A DNA stretch of 64,000 nucleotides from Streptomyces olivochromogenes (GCF_021538895.1 NZ_JADDRL010000021.1:44280-108279), one strand, 5' to 3'; counted from the stretch's first letter, positions 1-9,384 are shown. The notes: a model not told the origin generated them from the sequence alone. Program-made: numbers and translations.

Positions 1-7
1 GGCACCC

Positions 8-901
8 CTAGGCGACCGGCTCCTCGGCCGTGATCGTCCGGTACGCGATGGCCGCGAGCCGCGCCTGGCCGTCCGTGCTCGGGTGGAACCAGTCCCAGTG
101 GCTGAGCTGGTCGGTGCCGAACTCGTAGTCGAAGACCGCGCCGCCGTCGAAGCGGCACCTGCGGTCCTTGGCGCAGACCTCCTGCAGCACCCGGTTGTAC
201 GCCTCCACCCGCCGCTGCACCTTGTCCCGCCGCACTATGGCGGCCGTGTCCAGGTCGTCGGCGTCGTTCAGCATGGACGGGCAGATGCCCAGCTTCCACA
301 CCTGCTTGCCGAGCGGGTTCGTCCGGCCCTGGGACCACAGCCGCTTCAGGTTCGGCACGCTCGCGACGTACACCTGCGCCTTCGGCAGCGAGGTGCGCAG
401 CGTGCGCATCGCCTCCTCGAACCCCGTGCGGAAGTCGGCCACCGAGGTCATCGCGCGGGCCGAGGACCGGCAGGCGTCGTTCGCCCCCGCCATCACCGTC
501 ACCAACTGGGGCCGACGGGTGACCGCCTCGGCCATCTGGGCGGGCAGATCGGCCATCCGGGCGCCGGTCACCGCGTAGTTCCAGCTGTTCTCGGCCGCCC
601 TGGCCCGCCCCAGCAGCCGTACCGCCAGGCTGTCGACCTGGGAGCTGGTGCCGGTCGCCCAGGACACCTCGGGGCAGTCCGACAGCACCGTGCAGGCGTC
701 GAAGCCGCGGGTGATGGAGTCGCCGACGGCGGCGATCGAGGACGGGCTGCGGTTCCACACCGGGCGCACCGGGGCCGTCTTCGCGCGGGTGCCGTCCGGC
801 GCGGGGGAGTCGTCGCCCGCGGCGTCGCAACCGGCCAGGCCCAGGGCCGCCACGGCGGTGAGGGCGAGGACACTCCGCCGGCGCCGGCGTCGGTTTCGCA
901 T
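8..901 (-). CDS. SGNH/GDSL-family lipase-like lipoprotein
   Basis: A 297-residue exported esterase or lipase of the SGNH hydrolase superfamily. The start at 901 is chosen over an ATG 14 codons upstream because AGGAGAGGG lies just before it and the protein then begins with an Arg-rich n-region. A hydrophobic core ends in the lipobox LAGC with Cys25 as the lipidation site, followed by an acidic and Pro-rich spacer. The SGNH blocks are visible: the GDSIT nucleophile block (Ser), the GAND block, and a C-terminal DWFHPS with the catalytic Asp and His. The substrate cannot be read from sequence. It is divergent from the DUF3145 gene, and the stop lies at the left edge of the window, so the gene is complete. 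Confidence 0.9.
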   Translation of the reverse strand: MRNRRRRRRSVLALTAVAALGLAGCDAAGDDSPAPDGTRAKTAPVRPVWNRSPSSIAAVGDSITRGFDACTVLSDCPEVSWATGTSSQVDSLAVRLLGRARAAENSWNYAVTGARMADLPAQMAEAVTRRPQLVTVMAGANDACRSSARAMTSVADFRTGFEEAMRTLRTSLPKAQVYVASVPNLKRLWSQGRTNPLGKQVWKLGICPSMLNDADDLDTAAIVRRDKVQRRVEAYNRVLQEVCAKDRRCRFDGGAVFDYEFGTDQLSHWDWFHPSTDGQARLAAIAYRTITAEEPVA

Positions 902-980
902 GCCGTGGTCCCTCTCCTGTTGTCGTGCCGTCATGGTCCCCAACCCATGACAACGCGCGAGGGTTCCCGGCGGGCGGCAT

Positions 981-1007
981 GGAACGGCTCACACCCGTAC
1001 AAGCGTC
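981..1007 (+). promoter_or_regulatory. candidate ECF-type promoter upstream of the DUF3145 gene
   Basis: GGAACG (981-986), a 17-nt spacer, then CGTC (1004-1007), in the 260-bp gap between the divergent SGNH and DUF3145 genes. The layout matches the GGAAC/CGTC type of ECF sigma promoter. It would give a leader of about 150 nt. One pattern match only, so confidence is low. Confidence 0.25.
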
Positions 1008-1160
1008 CCCCTGGGTGAATGGCGGGGGTTTCCTGGCACTGGGACCGACGGTACGTCACACTCCTTGCGCCGCCGCACGGTAGCCTCGCCATCAACGCGG
1101 CCGTCGACCAACTGCCGCCCAGCCAGTCCGCAAGATGTCCCGCTCTGCCCGGAGGTCCCG

Positions 1161-1655
1161 GTGACGACACGTGGAGTTCTGTACGTGCACTCCGCGCCGC
1201 GCGCGCTGTGCCCGCACGTCGAGTGGGCCGTCGCCGGGGTGCTCGGCACACGCGTCAACCTCGACTGGATCCGGCAGCCCGCGGCACCCGGCACCTGGCG
1301 TTCGGAGTTCTCCTGGCAGGGCGAGGCCGGCACGGCCTCCAAGCTCGCCTCGGCGCTGCGCGGCTGGCATCTGCTGCGCTTCGAGGTCACCGCGGAGCCC
1401 TGCCCCACCGCCGAGGGCGAGCGCTACAGCTGCACCCCCGACCTCGGCATCTTCCACGCCGTCACCGGCATCCACGGCGACATCCTCATCCCCGAGGACC
1501 GGCTGCGGGCGGCGCTGACGCGGTCTCAGCGCGGCGAGACGGACCTGGAGGCCGAGCTCGCCAAGCTGCTGGGCAAGCCGTGGGACGACGAGTTGGAGCC
1601 GTTCCGCTACGCCGGCGAGGGCGCCCCGGTCCGCTGGCTGCACCAGGTGGTGTAG
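1161..1655 (+). CDS. DUF3145 domain protein
   Basis: A 164-residue cytoplasmic protein of the DUF3145 family, which is conserved and nearly confined to actinobacteria; its function is unknown. The GTG at 1161 is chosen because GGAGG (1151-1155) sits 6 nt upstream and the family begins with V/M-TTRGVLYVHSAP. The in-frame extension back to 1065 has no ribosome site and no family-like sequence. There is no signal peptide or membrane segment. It converges with fabF, separated by a perfect bidirectional hairpin. Its constant position beside the fatty-acid synthase genes in streptomycetes (from memory) is suggestive but does not establish a role in lipid synthesis. Confidence 0.9.
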   Translation: MTTRGVLYVHSAPRALCPHVEWAVAGVLGTRVNLDWIRQPAAPGTWRSEFSWQGEAGTASKLASALRGWHLLRFEVTAEPCPTAEGERYSCTPDLGIFHAVTGIHGDILIPEDRLRAALTRSQRGETDLEAELAKLLGKPWDDELEPFRYAGEGAPVRWLHQVV

Positions 1656-1700
1656 AAACCCCGGCACCCCGGCACCTCGGCGCCGGGATCCGCACACGAG

Positions 1701-1732
1701 GAAGGGCCCCCACCGCCCGGTGGGGGCCCTTC
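1701..1732. terminator. bidirectional terminator between DUF3145 gene and fabF
   Basis: Perfect 14-bp stem (1701-1714 with 1719-1732) closing a 4-nt loop GCCC. It lies 46 bp past the DUF3145 stop and 20 bp past the fabF stop on the other strand. It has no long U tract, as is common in Streptomyces terminators. Confidence 0.85.
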
Positions 1733-1751
1733 ACTTGCGTACCGGCGTCGC

Positions 1752-3014
1752 TCAGATCGTCCGGAACGCCAGGACCACGTTGTGACCGCCGAAGCCGAAC
1801 GAGTCGTTCAGCGCGGCGATACGGCCCTCGGGGAGCTTGCGTGCCTCGCCGCGGACGACGTCCGCGTTGACCTCGGGGTCGAGGTCGTCGAGGTTGATGG
1901 TCGGCGGGGCGATCCGGTTCACCAGCGCGAGCACCGAGGCGACGGTCTCGATACCGCCGGCGCCACCGAGCAGGTGACCGGTCATCGACTTGGTCGCGGA
2001 GATCGCCATGTGGTCGACGTCGTCCCCGAACACCTTGCGCAGCGCCTTGATCTCGGCGACGTCACCCTGCGGCGTCGACGTGGCGTGCGCGTTGACGTGC
2101 ACGACCTCGGCCGGCTTCAGGTCGGAGTTGTCCAGCAGGTTCTGCAGCGCGTGCGCGATGCCGTTGCCGGACGGCTCGGGCTGCGTGATGTGGTGGCTGT
2201 CGGCGGAGATGCCCTGGCCGACGGCCTCGACGTAGATCCGGGCGCCGCGGGCCTTCGCGTGCTCCTCGGACTCCAGGACGATCACGCCCGCGCCCTCACC
2301 GAGGACGAAGCCGTCGCGGCCGGAGTCGTAGGGGCGCGAGGCACCCTCGGGGTTCTCGTTGTTCTTGGACATCGCCATCATGTTGCCGAACGCGGCGATC
2401 GGCAGCGGGTGGATGGCCGCCTCCGTGCCGCCCGCGACGACGACGTCGGCGCGACCGGTGCGGATCATCTCGATGGCGTAGCCGATGGCCTCCGCCCCCG
2501 AGGCGCAGGCCGAGACGGGGGTGTGCACACCCGCGCGGGCGCCCAGCTCGATACCGACGTTGGCCGCCGGGGAGTTGGGCATCAGCATCGGCACGGTGTG
2601 CGGGGAGACGCGGCGTACGCCCTTCTCCTTGAGGATGTCGTACTGGTCGAGGAGCGTCGTGACGCCGCCGATGCCGGAGGCGATGACCGCGCCCAGCCGG
2701 TCCGGGTTCACGGACAGGTCCTCGCCGGCCCGGGCGGTGAAACCGGCGTCCTTCCAGGCCTCCTGGGCGGCGATCAGCGCGAACTGCGCGGACCGGTCCA
2801 GCTTGCGGGCCTGCGGACGCGGGATGATCTCACCCGGTTCGACGGCGATCTGCGCGGCGATACGGACCGGCAGCTCGGCCGCCCAGTCCTGCTCCAGAGG
2901 CCGGACGCCGGACTTGCCGGCGAGCAGGGCCTCCCAGGTCGAGGCTGCGTCGCCACCCAGCGGTGTGGTTGCGCCGATACCGGTGACGACCACGGTGCGA
3001 TTGGTCGGGCTCAC
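1752..3014 (-). CDS. fabF: 3-oxoacyl-ACP synthase II (KAS II)
   Basis: Condensing enzyme of type II fatty-acid synthesis; it elongates acyl-ACP with malonyl-ACP. At 420 residues it has the usual FabF length. The thiolase-fold triad is intact: Cys170 in VSACASG, His310 in VNAHATSTPQGD and His347 in KSMTGHLLGG with Lys342. The GTG start at 3014 follows GGAGAAAG by about 10 nt. It is the last gene of the leftward fabD-fabH-acpP-fabF operon. The 105-bp gap to acpP contains GC-rich inverted sequence that may modulate the ratio of acpP to fabF message. Expression is probably driven from the promoter region upstream of fabD under FasR. Confidence 0.97.
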   Translation of the reverse strand: MSPTNRTVVVTGIGATTPLGGDAASTWEALLAGKSGVRPLEQDWAAELPVRIAAQIAVEPGEIIPRPQARKLDRSAQFALIAAQEAWKDAGFTARAGEDLSVNPDRLGAVIASGIGGVTTLLDQYDILKEKGVRRVSPHTVPMLMPNSPAANVGIELGARAGVHTPVSACASGAEAIGYAIEMIRTGRADVVVAGGTEAAIHPLPIAAFGNMMAMSKNNENPEGASRPYDSGRDGFVLGEGAGVIVLESEEHAKARGARIYVEAVGQGISADSHHITQPEPSGNGIAHALQNLLDNSDLKPAEVVHVNAHATSTPQGDVAEIKALRKVFGDDVDHMAISATKSMTGHLLGGAGGIETVASVLALVNRIAPPTINLDDLDPEVNADVVRGEARKLPEGRIAALNDSFGFGGHNVVLAFRTI

Positions 3015-3119
3015 GGGAATTCTTTCTCCAACGGATACGGGAGGGCTACCCCCGCGTCAGCGGGGACTACGGCGCCACCGCCGGGTGGCGGGGCCTTGCA
3101 GCCTCGGTCTGAGGGGTGA

Positions 3120-3368
3120 TCAGGCCTGGTGCTTGAGGATGTAGTCGGTGGCGTCACCGACGGTCTTGAGGTTCTTGACGTCCTCGTCCGGGATCTTGAC
3201 GTCGAAGCGCTCTTCGGCGGCGACGACGACCTCGACCATGGACAGCGAGTCGACGTCCAGGTCGTCGGTGAAGGACTTGTCCAGCTGGACGTCCTCAACC
3301 GGGATGCCGGCGATCTCGTTCACGATGTCGGCGAGACCGGCGACGATCTCTTCCTGAGTGGCGGCCAT
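3120..3368 (-). CDS. acpP: acyl carrier protein for fatty-acid synthesis
   Basis: An 82-residue acidic acyl carrier protein. The phosphopantetheine attachment site is Ser41 in the motif DDLDVDSLSMVEV, and the surrounding helix II is typical of FAS rather than polyketide ACPs. It starts at ATG 3368 behind AAGGAG with 8-nt spacing. It sits between fabH (104 bp upstream) and fabF. It carries growing acyl chains as thioesters in the cytoplasm and would be activated by a holo-ACP synthase encoded elsewhere. Confidence 0.97.
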   Translation of the reverse strand: MAATQEEIVAGLADIVNEIAGIPVEDVQLDKSFTDDLDVDSLSMVEVVVAAEERFDVKIPDEDVKNLKTVGDATDYILKHQA

Positions 3369-3472
3369 GTCAGGCGCTCCTTCTTAGATATCCAGACGGT
3401 GTGTTGCGCCCACCGCGTCAGCGGCAGGAGGTGCGGCGCTCGTGCCGGACCACATGATCCGGCACGGAGTGC

Positions 3473-4504
<1,032 letters not shown>

Positions 4505-4525
4505 GATCGGTACGGCTCCTTGGGG

Positions 4526-5443
4526 TCAGGCGTTGGCGTGCTCGGCGATGAGCTCGCGGGCCGCGTCGAGGTCGTCGGGGGTCTTCAGGGCGAGCGTCTT
4601 GACGCCGGGCAGGGCGCGCTTGGCCAGGCCGGTCAGGGTGCCGCCGGGGCACACCTCGATCAGCGCGGTGACGCCGAGCTTCTGGAACGTCTCCATGCAC
4701 AGGTCCCAGCGGACCGGGTTGGCCACCTGGCCGACCAGACGGTCGAGGACCGCGGCGCCGGTCGAGACGACCTGGCCGTCCTTGTTGGACACGTAGGTGA
4801 CCGTCGGGTCGGCGGGCGCGAGGTCGGCGGCCGCCTGCGCGAGCGTCTCGACGGCGGGAGCCATGTGGTGCGTGTGGAAGGCGCCGGCGACCTTCAGCGG
4901 GACGACCTTGCGGACGCCCTCGGGCTTGTCCTCGTTCAGCGCGGCGAGCTGCTCCAGCGTGCCCGCGGCGACGATCTGGCCCGCGCCGTTGATGTTCGCC
5001 GGGGTCAGACCCAGCTTCTCCAGGTGCGCGACGGAGACCTCCGGGTCGCCGCCCAGGAGCGCCGACATGCCGGTCTCGGTGATCGCCGCGGCCTCGGCCA
5101 TGGCCAGACCGCGCTTGCGGACGAGGGTGAGCGCGGCGGTGTCGTCCAGGACGCCCGCGAAGGCGGCCGCGGTGATCTCGCCGACGCTGTGGCCCGCGAC
5201 CGCGCCCGGGGAGATGTCACCCAGTGCCGTGGCGGACAGGATCCCGGCGGCGACCAGCAGCGGCTGCGCCACCGCGGTGTCGCGGATGGCGGCCGCGTCG
5301 GCCTGGGTCCCGTAGTGGACGAGGTCCAGACCGAGGGCGTCGGACCAGCCGGCGACGCGGGCGGCGGCACCGGGGAGTTCGAGCCAGGGGGTCAGGAAGC
5401 CAGGCGTCTGGGCGCCCTGGCCGGGAGCGACGAGTACGAGCAC
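4526..5443 (-). CDS. fabD: malonyl-CoA:ACP malonyltransferase
   Basis: Transfers malonyl from CoA to ACP, supplying extender units for fatty-acid and some polyketide synthases. The protein of about 305 residues begins VLVLVAPGQGAQTPG, the family start; an alternative GTG two codons upstream (5449) uses the same AAGAGAGAG ribosome site. The GHSVGE nucleophile elbow puts the catalytic Ser at residue 86, with GQGAQ at the N-terminus. It is the first gene of the fab operon, and a 21-bp inverted repeat lies between it and fasR. A longer in-frame extension to 5620 runs back through fasR and is not real. Confidence 0.95.
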   Translation of the reverse strand: MLVLVAPGQGAQTPGFLTPWLELPGAAARVAGWSDALGLDLVHYGTQADAAAIRDTAVAQPLLVAAGILSATALGDISPGAVAGHSVGEITAAAFAGVLDDTAALTLVRKRGLAMAEAAAITETGMSALLGGDPEVSVAHLEKLGLTPANINGAGQIVAAGTLEQLAALNEDKPEGVRKVVPLKVAGAFHTHHMAPAVETLAQAAADLAPADPTVTYVSNKDGQVVSTGAAVLDRLVGQVANPVRWDLCMETFQKLGVTALIEVCPGGTLTGLAKRALPGVKTLALKTPDDLDAARELIAEHANA

Positions 5444-5509
5444 TCTCACACTCTCTCTTGGGGACGGCCAAGGCCGCCCGTGAGGACAGGGACGAAGAAC
5501 ACGAGGGGG

Positions 5510-5530
5510 TTTTGTGGGCCCCCGACAAAA
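5510..5530 (-). promoter_or_regulatory. inverted repeat upstream of fabD, candidate FasR operator
   Basis: TTTTGT (5510-5515), a 9-nt G+C spacer, ACAAAA (5525-5530). This AT-rich perfect 6-bp repeat stands out in a GC-rich gap of about 85 bp, centred roughly 75 bp upstream of the fabD start and immediately after the fasR stop. Position and symmetry suit an activator site for FasR. It could instead be a short hairpin at the end of fasR, but the stem lacks the long GC helix seen at other terminators here. Confidence 0.5.
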
Positions 5531-5532
5531 GG

Positions 5533-6738
5533 CTAGGGCTGAAGATCTCCATCGACCAGACGCCCGAGGATCAGCGCGATCCGCAGTGTGAACGCGGATC
5601 GTACATCGGATGGCGACCACCCGGTGACGTCAGTCACACGTCGGAGCCGGTAGCGCACGGTGTTCGGGTGAACGAAGAGCATCCGGGCGGCCCCCTCCAG
5701 GCTGCTCGCCTGTTCCAGGTAGACGGAGAGGGTCTCCAGGAGGGCCGATCCGGCCTCCTCCAGTGGTCTGTAGATCTCCTCCACCAACTGCTCGCGCGCA
5801 CTGGGATCACCCATGATCGCGCGCTCCGGCAGCACGTCGTCGGCCAGGACCGGGCGCGGTGCGTCCTGCCAGGCGGAACAGGCCTTCAGGCCCGCCGCCG
5901 CGGCCTGCGCGGACCGGGTCGCCGTCAGCAGATCGGGCACCACCGGCCCCGCGACGACGGGTCCGGCGGCGAACGGGCCGATCAGTGACCGGGCCACGGC
6001 GATCGGGTTGTCGCTGCCGCCCGCGATGACGACCAGCCGGTCCCCGAGCACCCCGGTGAGCACCTGGAGCTTGGCGTGCCGGGAGGCCCGTCGGATGGCC
6101 TCCACGGTCAGCTCGCTGTCCCCGTCGGGCGCGGTCCCGAGCACCACGCACACGTGTTCGGGCGAGTTCCAGCCGAGCGCGGCGGCCCGGCTGACCGCGC
6201 CCTCGTCGGCCTCGCCGCTGAGCACGGCGTTGACCACCAGGGACTCCAGCCGCGCGTCCCAGGCACCGCGTGCCTCGGCGGCCTGGGCGTACACCTGGGC
6301 GGTCGCGAAGGCGATCTCCCGGGCGTACACGAGCAGCGCCTCCCGCAGCACCCGCTCGTCGCCGGGCGCCGCGACCTCGTCGATCGCGCTCTCCATGACC
6401 TCGATGGTGGTGCGCACCATCTCCACGGTCTGCCGCAGCGTGATGGCCCGGGTCAGCTCGCGCGGCGCGGTGCCGAACACGTCCGTCGAGATGGCCTGCG
6501 GGGCGTCGGGGTGCCGGAACCACTCGGTGAAGGCGGCGATGCCCGCCTGAGCCACGAGCCCGATCCAGGAGCGGTTCTCCGGCGGCATGGCCCGGTACCA
6601 CGACAGCGTCTCGTCCATGCGCGCGATGGCCTGCGCGGCGAGGCTGCCGGACGACTTCTCCAGCCGCTTCAGGGTCGCGGCGTGCGCGTGCACGTCGTGC
6701 GCCGCGGGTGCGGACTTGCGTGTTTCGGGTTCGGGCAC
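5533..6738 (-). CDS. fasR: PucR/CdaR-type transcriptional regulator of fatty-acid synthesis
   Basis: A 401-residue regulator with the PucR-type C-terminal helix-turn-helix FVHPNTVRYRLRRV and a GGDEF-like/CdaR central region; the N-terminal part is mainly helical. There is no signal peptide. It lies directly upstream of fabD on the same strand. In S. coelicolor the gene in this position, FasR, activates the fabD-fabH-acpP-fabF operon and is nearly essential; the assignment here rests on that conserved position and on family. The start is ATG at 6738. It probably has its own promoter in the 95-bp gap shared with the divergent pirin-like gene. Confidence 0.88.
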   Translation of the reverse strand: MPEPETRKSAPAAHDVHAHAATLKRLEKSSGSLAAQAIARMDETLSWYRAMPPENRSWIGLVAQAGIAAFTEWFRHPDAPQAISTDVFGTAPRELTRAITLRQTVEMVRTTIEVMESAIDEVAAPGDERVLREALLVYAREIAFATAQVYAQAAEARGAWDARLESLVVNAVLSGEADEGAVSRAAALGWNSPEHVCVVLGTAPDGDSELTVEAIRRASRHAKLQVLTGVLGDRLVVIAGGSDNPIAVARSLIGPFAAGPVVAGPVVPDLLTATRSAQAAAAGLKACSAWQDAPRPVLADDVLPERAIMGDPSAREQLVEEIYRPLEEAGSALLETLSVYLEQASSLEGAARMLFVHPNTVRYRLRRVTDVTGWSPSDVRSAFTLRIALILGRLVDGDLQP

Positions 6739-6833
6739 GGGACAAGACTGCCTTATCCGGACGGGAGCGTGCGCCGGTGGGTGGCGGGTGCGGGCCCGTG
6801 CGGGGTTCGGGGCGGGTCTACGGTGGTGCCGTG

Positions 6834-7487
6834 ATGGACGTCAGGCGCGCCGCGGAGCGCTACCCGGGAGGAGAGCCGGAGGCCGGGATCGAGTCCCGCC
6901 ACGCCTTCTCCTTCGGGCCGCACTACGACCCGGACAATCTCCGCTTCGGCGCGGTGCTGGCCTGCAACGAGGAGCGTCTGGCCCCGGGCGCCGGCTTCGA
7001 CGAGCACCCGCACAGCCACACCGAGATCGTCACGTGGGTGGTCGAGGGCGAGCTGACGCACCGGGACTCGCAGGGTCACGAGACGGTGGTGCGGCCGGGC
7101 GACGTGCAGCGGCTGAGCTCGGCGGCGGGTGTCCGCCATGTGGAACGCAACGACGGGCCGGTCCCCCTGACCTTCGTGCAGATGTGGCTGGCCCCGCTCG
7201 AACCCGGCGGCACCCCCGCCTACGAGATCGTCCGGGGCATCGCCGACTCCACCCCGTACGCCGTCCCGCAGGCGGGAGCGCTGCTCCACGTGCGCCGCCT
7301 GGTGCCCGGCGAGCGGACCGCCGTACCGGACGCGGCGTACGTGTACGCGCACGTGGTGCGCGGCGAGGTCCGGCTGGCCGGGCAGGAGCTGGGGCCGGGG
7401 GACTCGGCGCGCGTCACGCGGCCAAAGGGGCTGGAGGCCGTGGCGGTCGGCACGGCCGAACTGCTGCTCTGGGAGCTGTCCGGCTAG
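6834..7487 (+). CDS. pirin-like bicupin protein
   Basis: A 217-residue protein of the pirin family. The N-terminal cupin contains the metal-binding block EHPHSHTE, with the further histidine and glutamate expected for iron coordination, and the C-terminal half forms a second degenerate cupin. Some pirins are quercetin dioxygenases and others act as redox cofactors; the substrate cannot be told here. Start ATG 6834 is preceded by GTG at 6831 and no good Shine-Dalgarno, so the exact start is uncertain and initiation may be leaderless. The stop codon shares the tetranucleotide CTAG with the convergent serine hydrolase. Confidence 0.85.
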   Translation: MDVRRAAERYPGGEPEAGIESRHAFSFGPHYDPDNLRFGAVLACNEERLAPGAGFDEHPHSHTEIVTWVVEGELTHRDSQGHETVVRPGDVQRLSSAAGVRHVERNDGPVPLTFVQMWLAPLEPGGTPAYEIVRGIADSTPYAVPQAGALLHVRRLVPGERTAVPDAAYVYAHVVRGEVRLAGQELGPGDSARVTRPKGLEAVAVGTAELLLWELSG

Positions 7488-8302
7488 CGGAGCTCCGCCA
7501 GCACGGCGTCCGTGAACGCCGGCCACGCCTCGATCGCCCAGGGCCCGAAGGCACGGTCGGTCAGGGCGACGCCCGCCGCCCCGGCGGCCGGGTCGATCCA
7601 CAGGAACGTACCGGACTGCCCGAAGTGTCCGAAGGTGCGCGGGGAGGACGAGGAGCCCGTCCAGTGCGGGGACTTGGCGTCCCGGATCTCGAAGCCCAGC
7701 CCCCAGTCGTTGGGGTTGTGGTGTCCGTACCCCGGAAGCACGCCCTTCGTCGCCGGGTACTGGACCGTCATCGCCTCGGCGACCGTCCGAGGGTCCAGCA
7801 GCCGCGGCGCCTGCACCTCGGCGGCGAACCGCAGCAGGTCGTCCACCGTCGACACCCCGTCCTTCGCGGGCGAGCCGTCGAGTGTGGTCGACGTCATGCC
7901 GAGCGGCTCCAGCACCGCCTGGCGCAGGTACTCGGCGAAGGGGATGTCCGCCGCCTTGGCGATGTGGTCGCCGAGCTGCTCGAACCCGGCGTTGGAGTAC
8001 AGCCGCCGCTCCCCGGGCGGGGCCGTCACCCGGTGCTCGTCGAAGGCCAGCCCGGAGGTGTGGGCGAGCAGATGACGGACCGTCGAACCCTGCGGGCCGG
8101 CGGGTTCGTCGAGCTCGATCGCCCCCTCCTCGTACGCGACGAGTGCCGCGTAGGCCGCGAGCGGCTTGGTGACCGAGGCCAGCGGGAAGCGCCGGCCGGC
8201 GGGTCCGTGGGTCCCCAGGACCGCGCCGTCGGCCCGTACGACCCCCGCGGCGGCGGTGGGGACGGGCCAGTTCTCGATCAGCGTCAGGCTCTGCAGCGAC
8301 AT
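7484..8302 (-). CDS. serine hydrolase of the beta-lactamase/DD-peptidase fold
   Basis: A 272-residue penicillin-binding-protein-like esterase or peptidase. The SxxK motif is SVTK near residue 43, the Y-x-N motif is YSN near residue 105, and a C-terminal GQSG stands where KTG or HxG is found in class C-like hydrolases. No signal peptide is evident, which suggests a cytoplasmic esterase (EstB-like) rather than a secreted beta-lactamase. It converges on the pirin gene with a 4-bp stop overlap and is followed upstream by a GNAT gene 19 bp away, so the two may be cotranscribed. Confidence 0.85.
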   Translation of the reverse strand: MSLQSLTLIENWPVPTAAAGVVRADGAVLGTHGPAGRRFPLASVTKPLAAYAALVAYEEGAIELDEPAGPQGSTVRHLLAHTSGLAFDEHRVTAPPGERRLYSNAGFEQLGDHIAKAADIPFAEYLRQAVLEPLGMTSTTLDGSPAKDGVSTVDDLLRFAAEVQAPRLLDPRTVAEAMTVQYPATKGVLPGYGHHNPNDWGLGFEIRDAKSPHWTGSSSSPRTFGHFGQSGTFLWIDPAAGAAGVALTDRAFGPWAIEAWPAFTDAVLAELR

Positions 8303-8321
8303 GCCGTCGAGCCTAAGCGGC

Positions 8322-8789
8322 TCAGAGCGTCAGCTCCATCAAGGGGTCCGGCTTGGGCCGGAAGCCGAGCGAGTCGTAGAGGGGCCGGGCCTCGGCGGAG
8401 GCGGTGAGCTGCACCTGGCCCGCCCCGCGGGAGCGGAACCACTCCAGCAGCTCGGCCATGCACGCGCGCGCGTACCCGCGGCGGCGCGCGTCCGGGTCGG
8501 TGGCGACGCTGAAGACGAACCCGATCGTGCCGAGCGGATTGCCCGCCCGCCCGATCCGGTACTCCAGCGTGCCGACCGCCAGCGCGGCCAGCGCCCCAGG
8601 CCGCCGCGGATGGTCCACGACGAGGGCGGCGAAGTCCTCGTCCTCGGCGAGGCGGGTCCGCAGGGTCGGCAGGGACTCCCCGTGCCAGTGGGTGGAACCG
8701 CCGGCGGAGAAGACGGAGTCGATCATCACCTGGCGCAGGCGCAGTACTTCCGGGGCGTCCTCGGGCGTGGCACGGCGTGCGAGACTCAT
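8322..8789 (-). CDS. GNAT-family N-acetyltransferase
   Basis: A 155-residue acetyltransferase. Motif A appears as VATDPDARRRGYARACM, with the R/Q-x-x-G-x-A acetyl-CoA loop, and the C-terminal ARPLYDSLGF motif is also typical. The start at 8789 (MSLARRATPED) gives the standard first beta strand; an in-frame ATG at 8810 is possible. Neither start has a strong ribosome site. The acceptor substrate is unknown. It lies upstream of the serine hydrolase and is divergent from the merR gene. Confidence 0.85.
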   Translation of the reverse strand: MSLARRATPEDAPEVLRLRQVMIDSVFSAGGSTHWHGESLPTLRTRLAEDEDFAALVVDHPRRPGALAALAVGTLEYRIGRAGNPLGTIGFVFSVATDPDARRRGYARACMAELLEWFRSRGAGQVQLTASAEARPLYDSLGFRPKPDPLMELTL

Positions 8790-8864
8790 GGCCCGCACGT
8801 TAGCGATCACCCGCCCACGCGTCCCGCGGATTTCTTACCGGTGGACTTCTTACCGGGTACCGGC

Positions 8865-8895
8865 TTGCTTCGAGTGCACTCCAAGGCCATAGCGT
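8865..8895 (+). promoter_or_regulatory. MerR-type promoter with 19-bp spacer and operator dyad
   Basis: The -35 element TTGCTT (8865-8870) and -10 element TAGCGT (8890-8895) are separated by 19 bp, the over-long spacer diagnostic of MerR-activated promoters. The dyad CTTCGAGTGCACTCCAAG (8868-8885) matches its own reverse complement at 16 of 18 positions and lies inside the spacer. The start codon of the regulator begins 7 nt after the -10 box, so the predicted transcript starts at or next to the ATG and would be leaderless. Confidence 0.8.
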
Positions 8896-8901
8896 GGGGC
8901 C

Positions 8902-9384
8902 ATGACGGTGATGCAGACCACGCCCGCGGCCACCGAGCAAGCTCCGACCCCCGCCGACATCTGCTCCGCCCCGCCCCGGCGGCACCCACGCCCCGAGGGC
9001 CAGGACCGCTACACGATCAGCGAGGTCGTCGCCTTCACCGGCCTGACCGCCCACACCCTGCGCTGGTACGAGCGGATCGGTCTGATGTCCCACATCGACC
9101 GCTCGCACACCGGTCAGCGCCGCTACAGCAACCGCGACCTGGACTGGCTGGACTTCGTGAACAAGCTACGGCTGACCGGCATGCCGGTCGCGGACATGGT
9201 CCGGTACGCGGAACTGGTGCGCGAGGGCGAGAGCACCTACGCCGAGCGGCAGGAACTCCTCGAATCGACCCGCCGGGACGTGCTGGCCCGGATCGACGAA
9301 CTCCGGGACACCCTCGCCGTACTCGACCGCAAGATCAGCTTCTACGCACAGGAGAAGCCGAGCCGGGCCGCGAACAGCGCCTAG
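8902..9384 (+). CDS. MerR-family transcriptional regulator
   Basis: A 160-residue regulator with the MerR winged helix (YTISEVVAFTGLTAHTLRWYERIGL at about residues 37-61; signature Arg-Trp-Tyr-Glu) and a C-terminal dimerisation coiled coil (residues 120-150). There is no cysteine set for metal or thiol sensing in the C-terminal part, so the inducer is unknown. The N-terminal 30 residues are Pro/Ala-rich and poorly conserved in character. A MerR-type operator lies immediately upstream, so it probably regulates its own transcription. Its stop shares CTAG with the convergent DUF4429 gene. Confidence 0.92.
   Translation: MTVMQTTPAATEQAPTPADICSAPPRRHPRPEGQDRYTISEVVAFTGLTAHTLRWYERIGLMSHIDRSHTGQRRYSNRDLDWLDFVNKLRLTGMPVADMVRYAELVREGESTYAERQELLESTRRDVLARIDELRDTLAVLDRKISFYAQEKPSRAANSA

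Noticed and set aside
3015..3119. Terminator between acpP and fabF
   Set aside because: GC-rich partial inverted sequence is present but I could not draw a long perfect stem; the genes are probably cotranscribed.
5444..5620. N-terminal extension of FabD
   Set aside because: It overlaps the end of fasR, is Arg/Pro-rich and precedes the conserved start VLVLVAPGQG, which has its own ribosome site.
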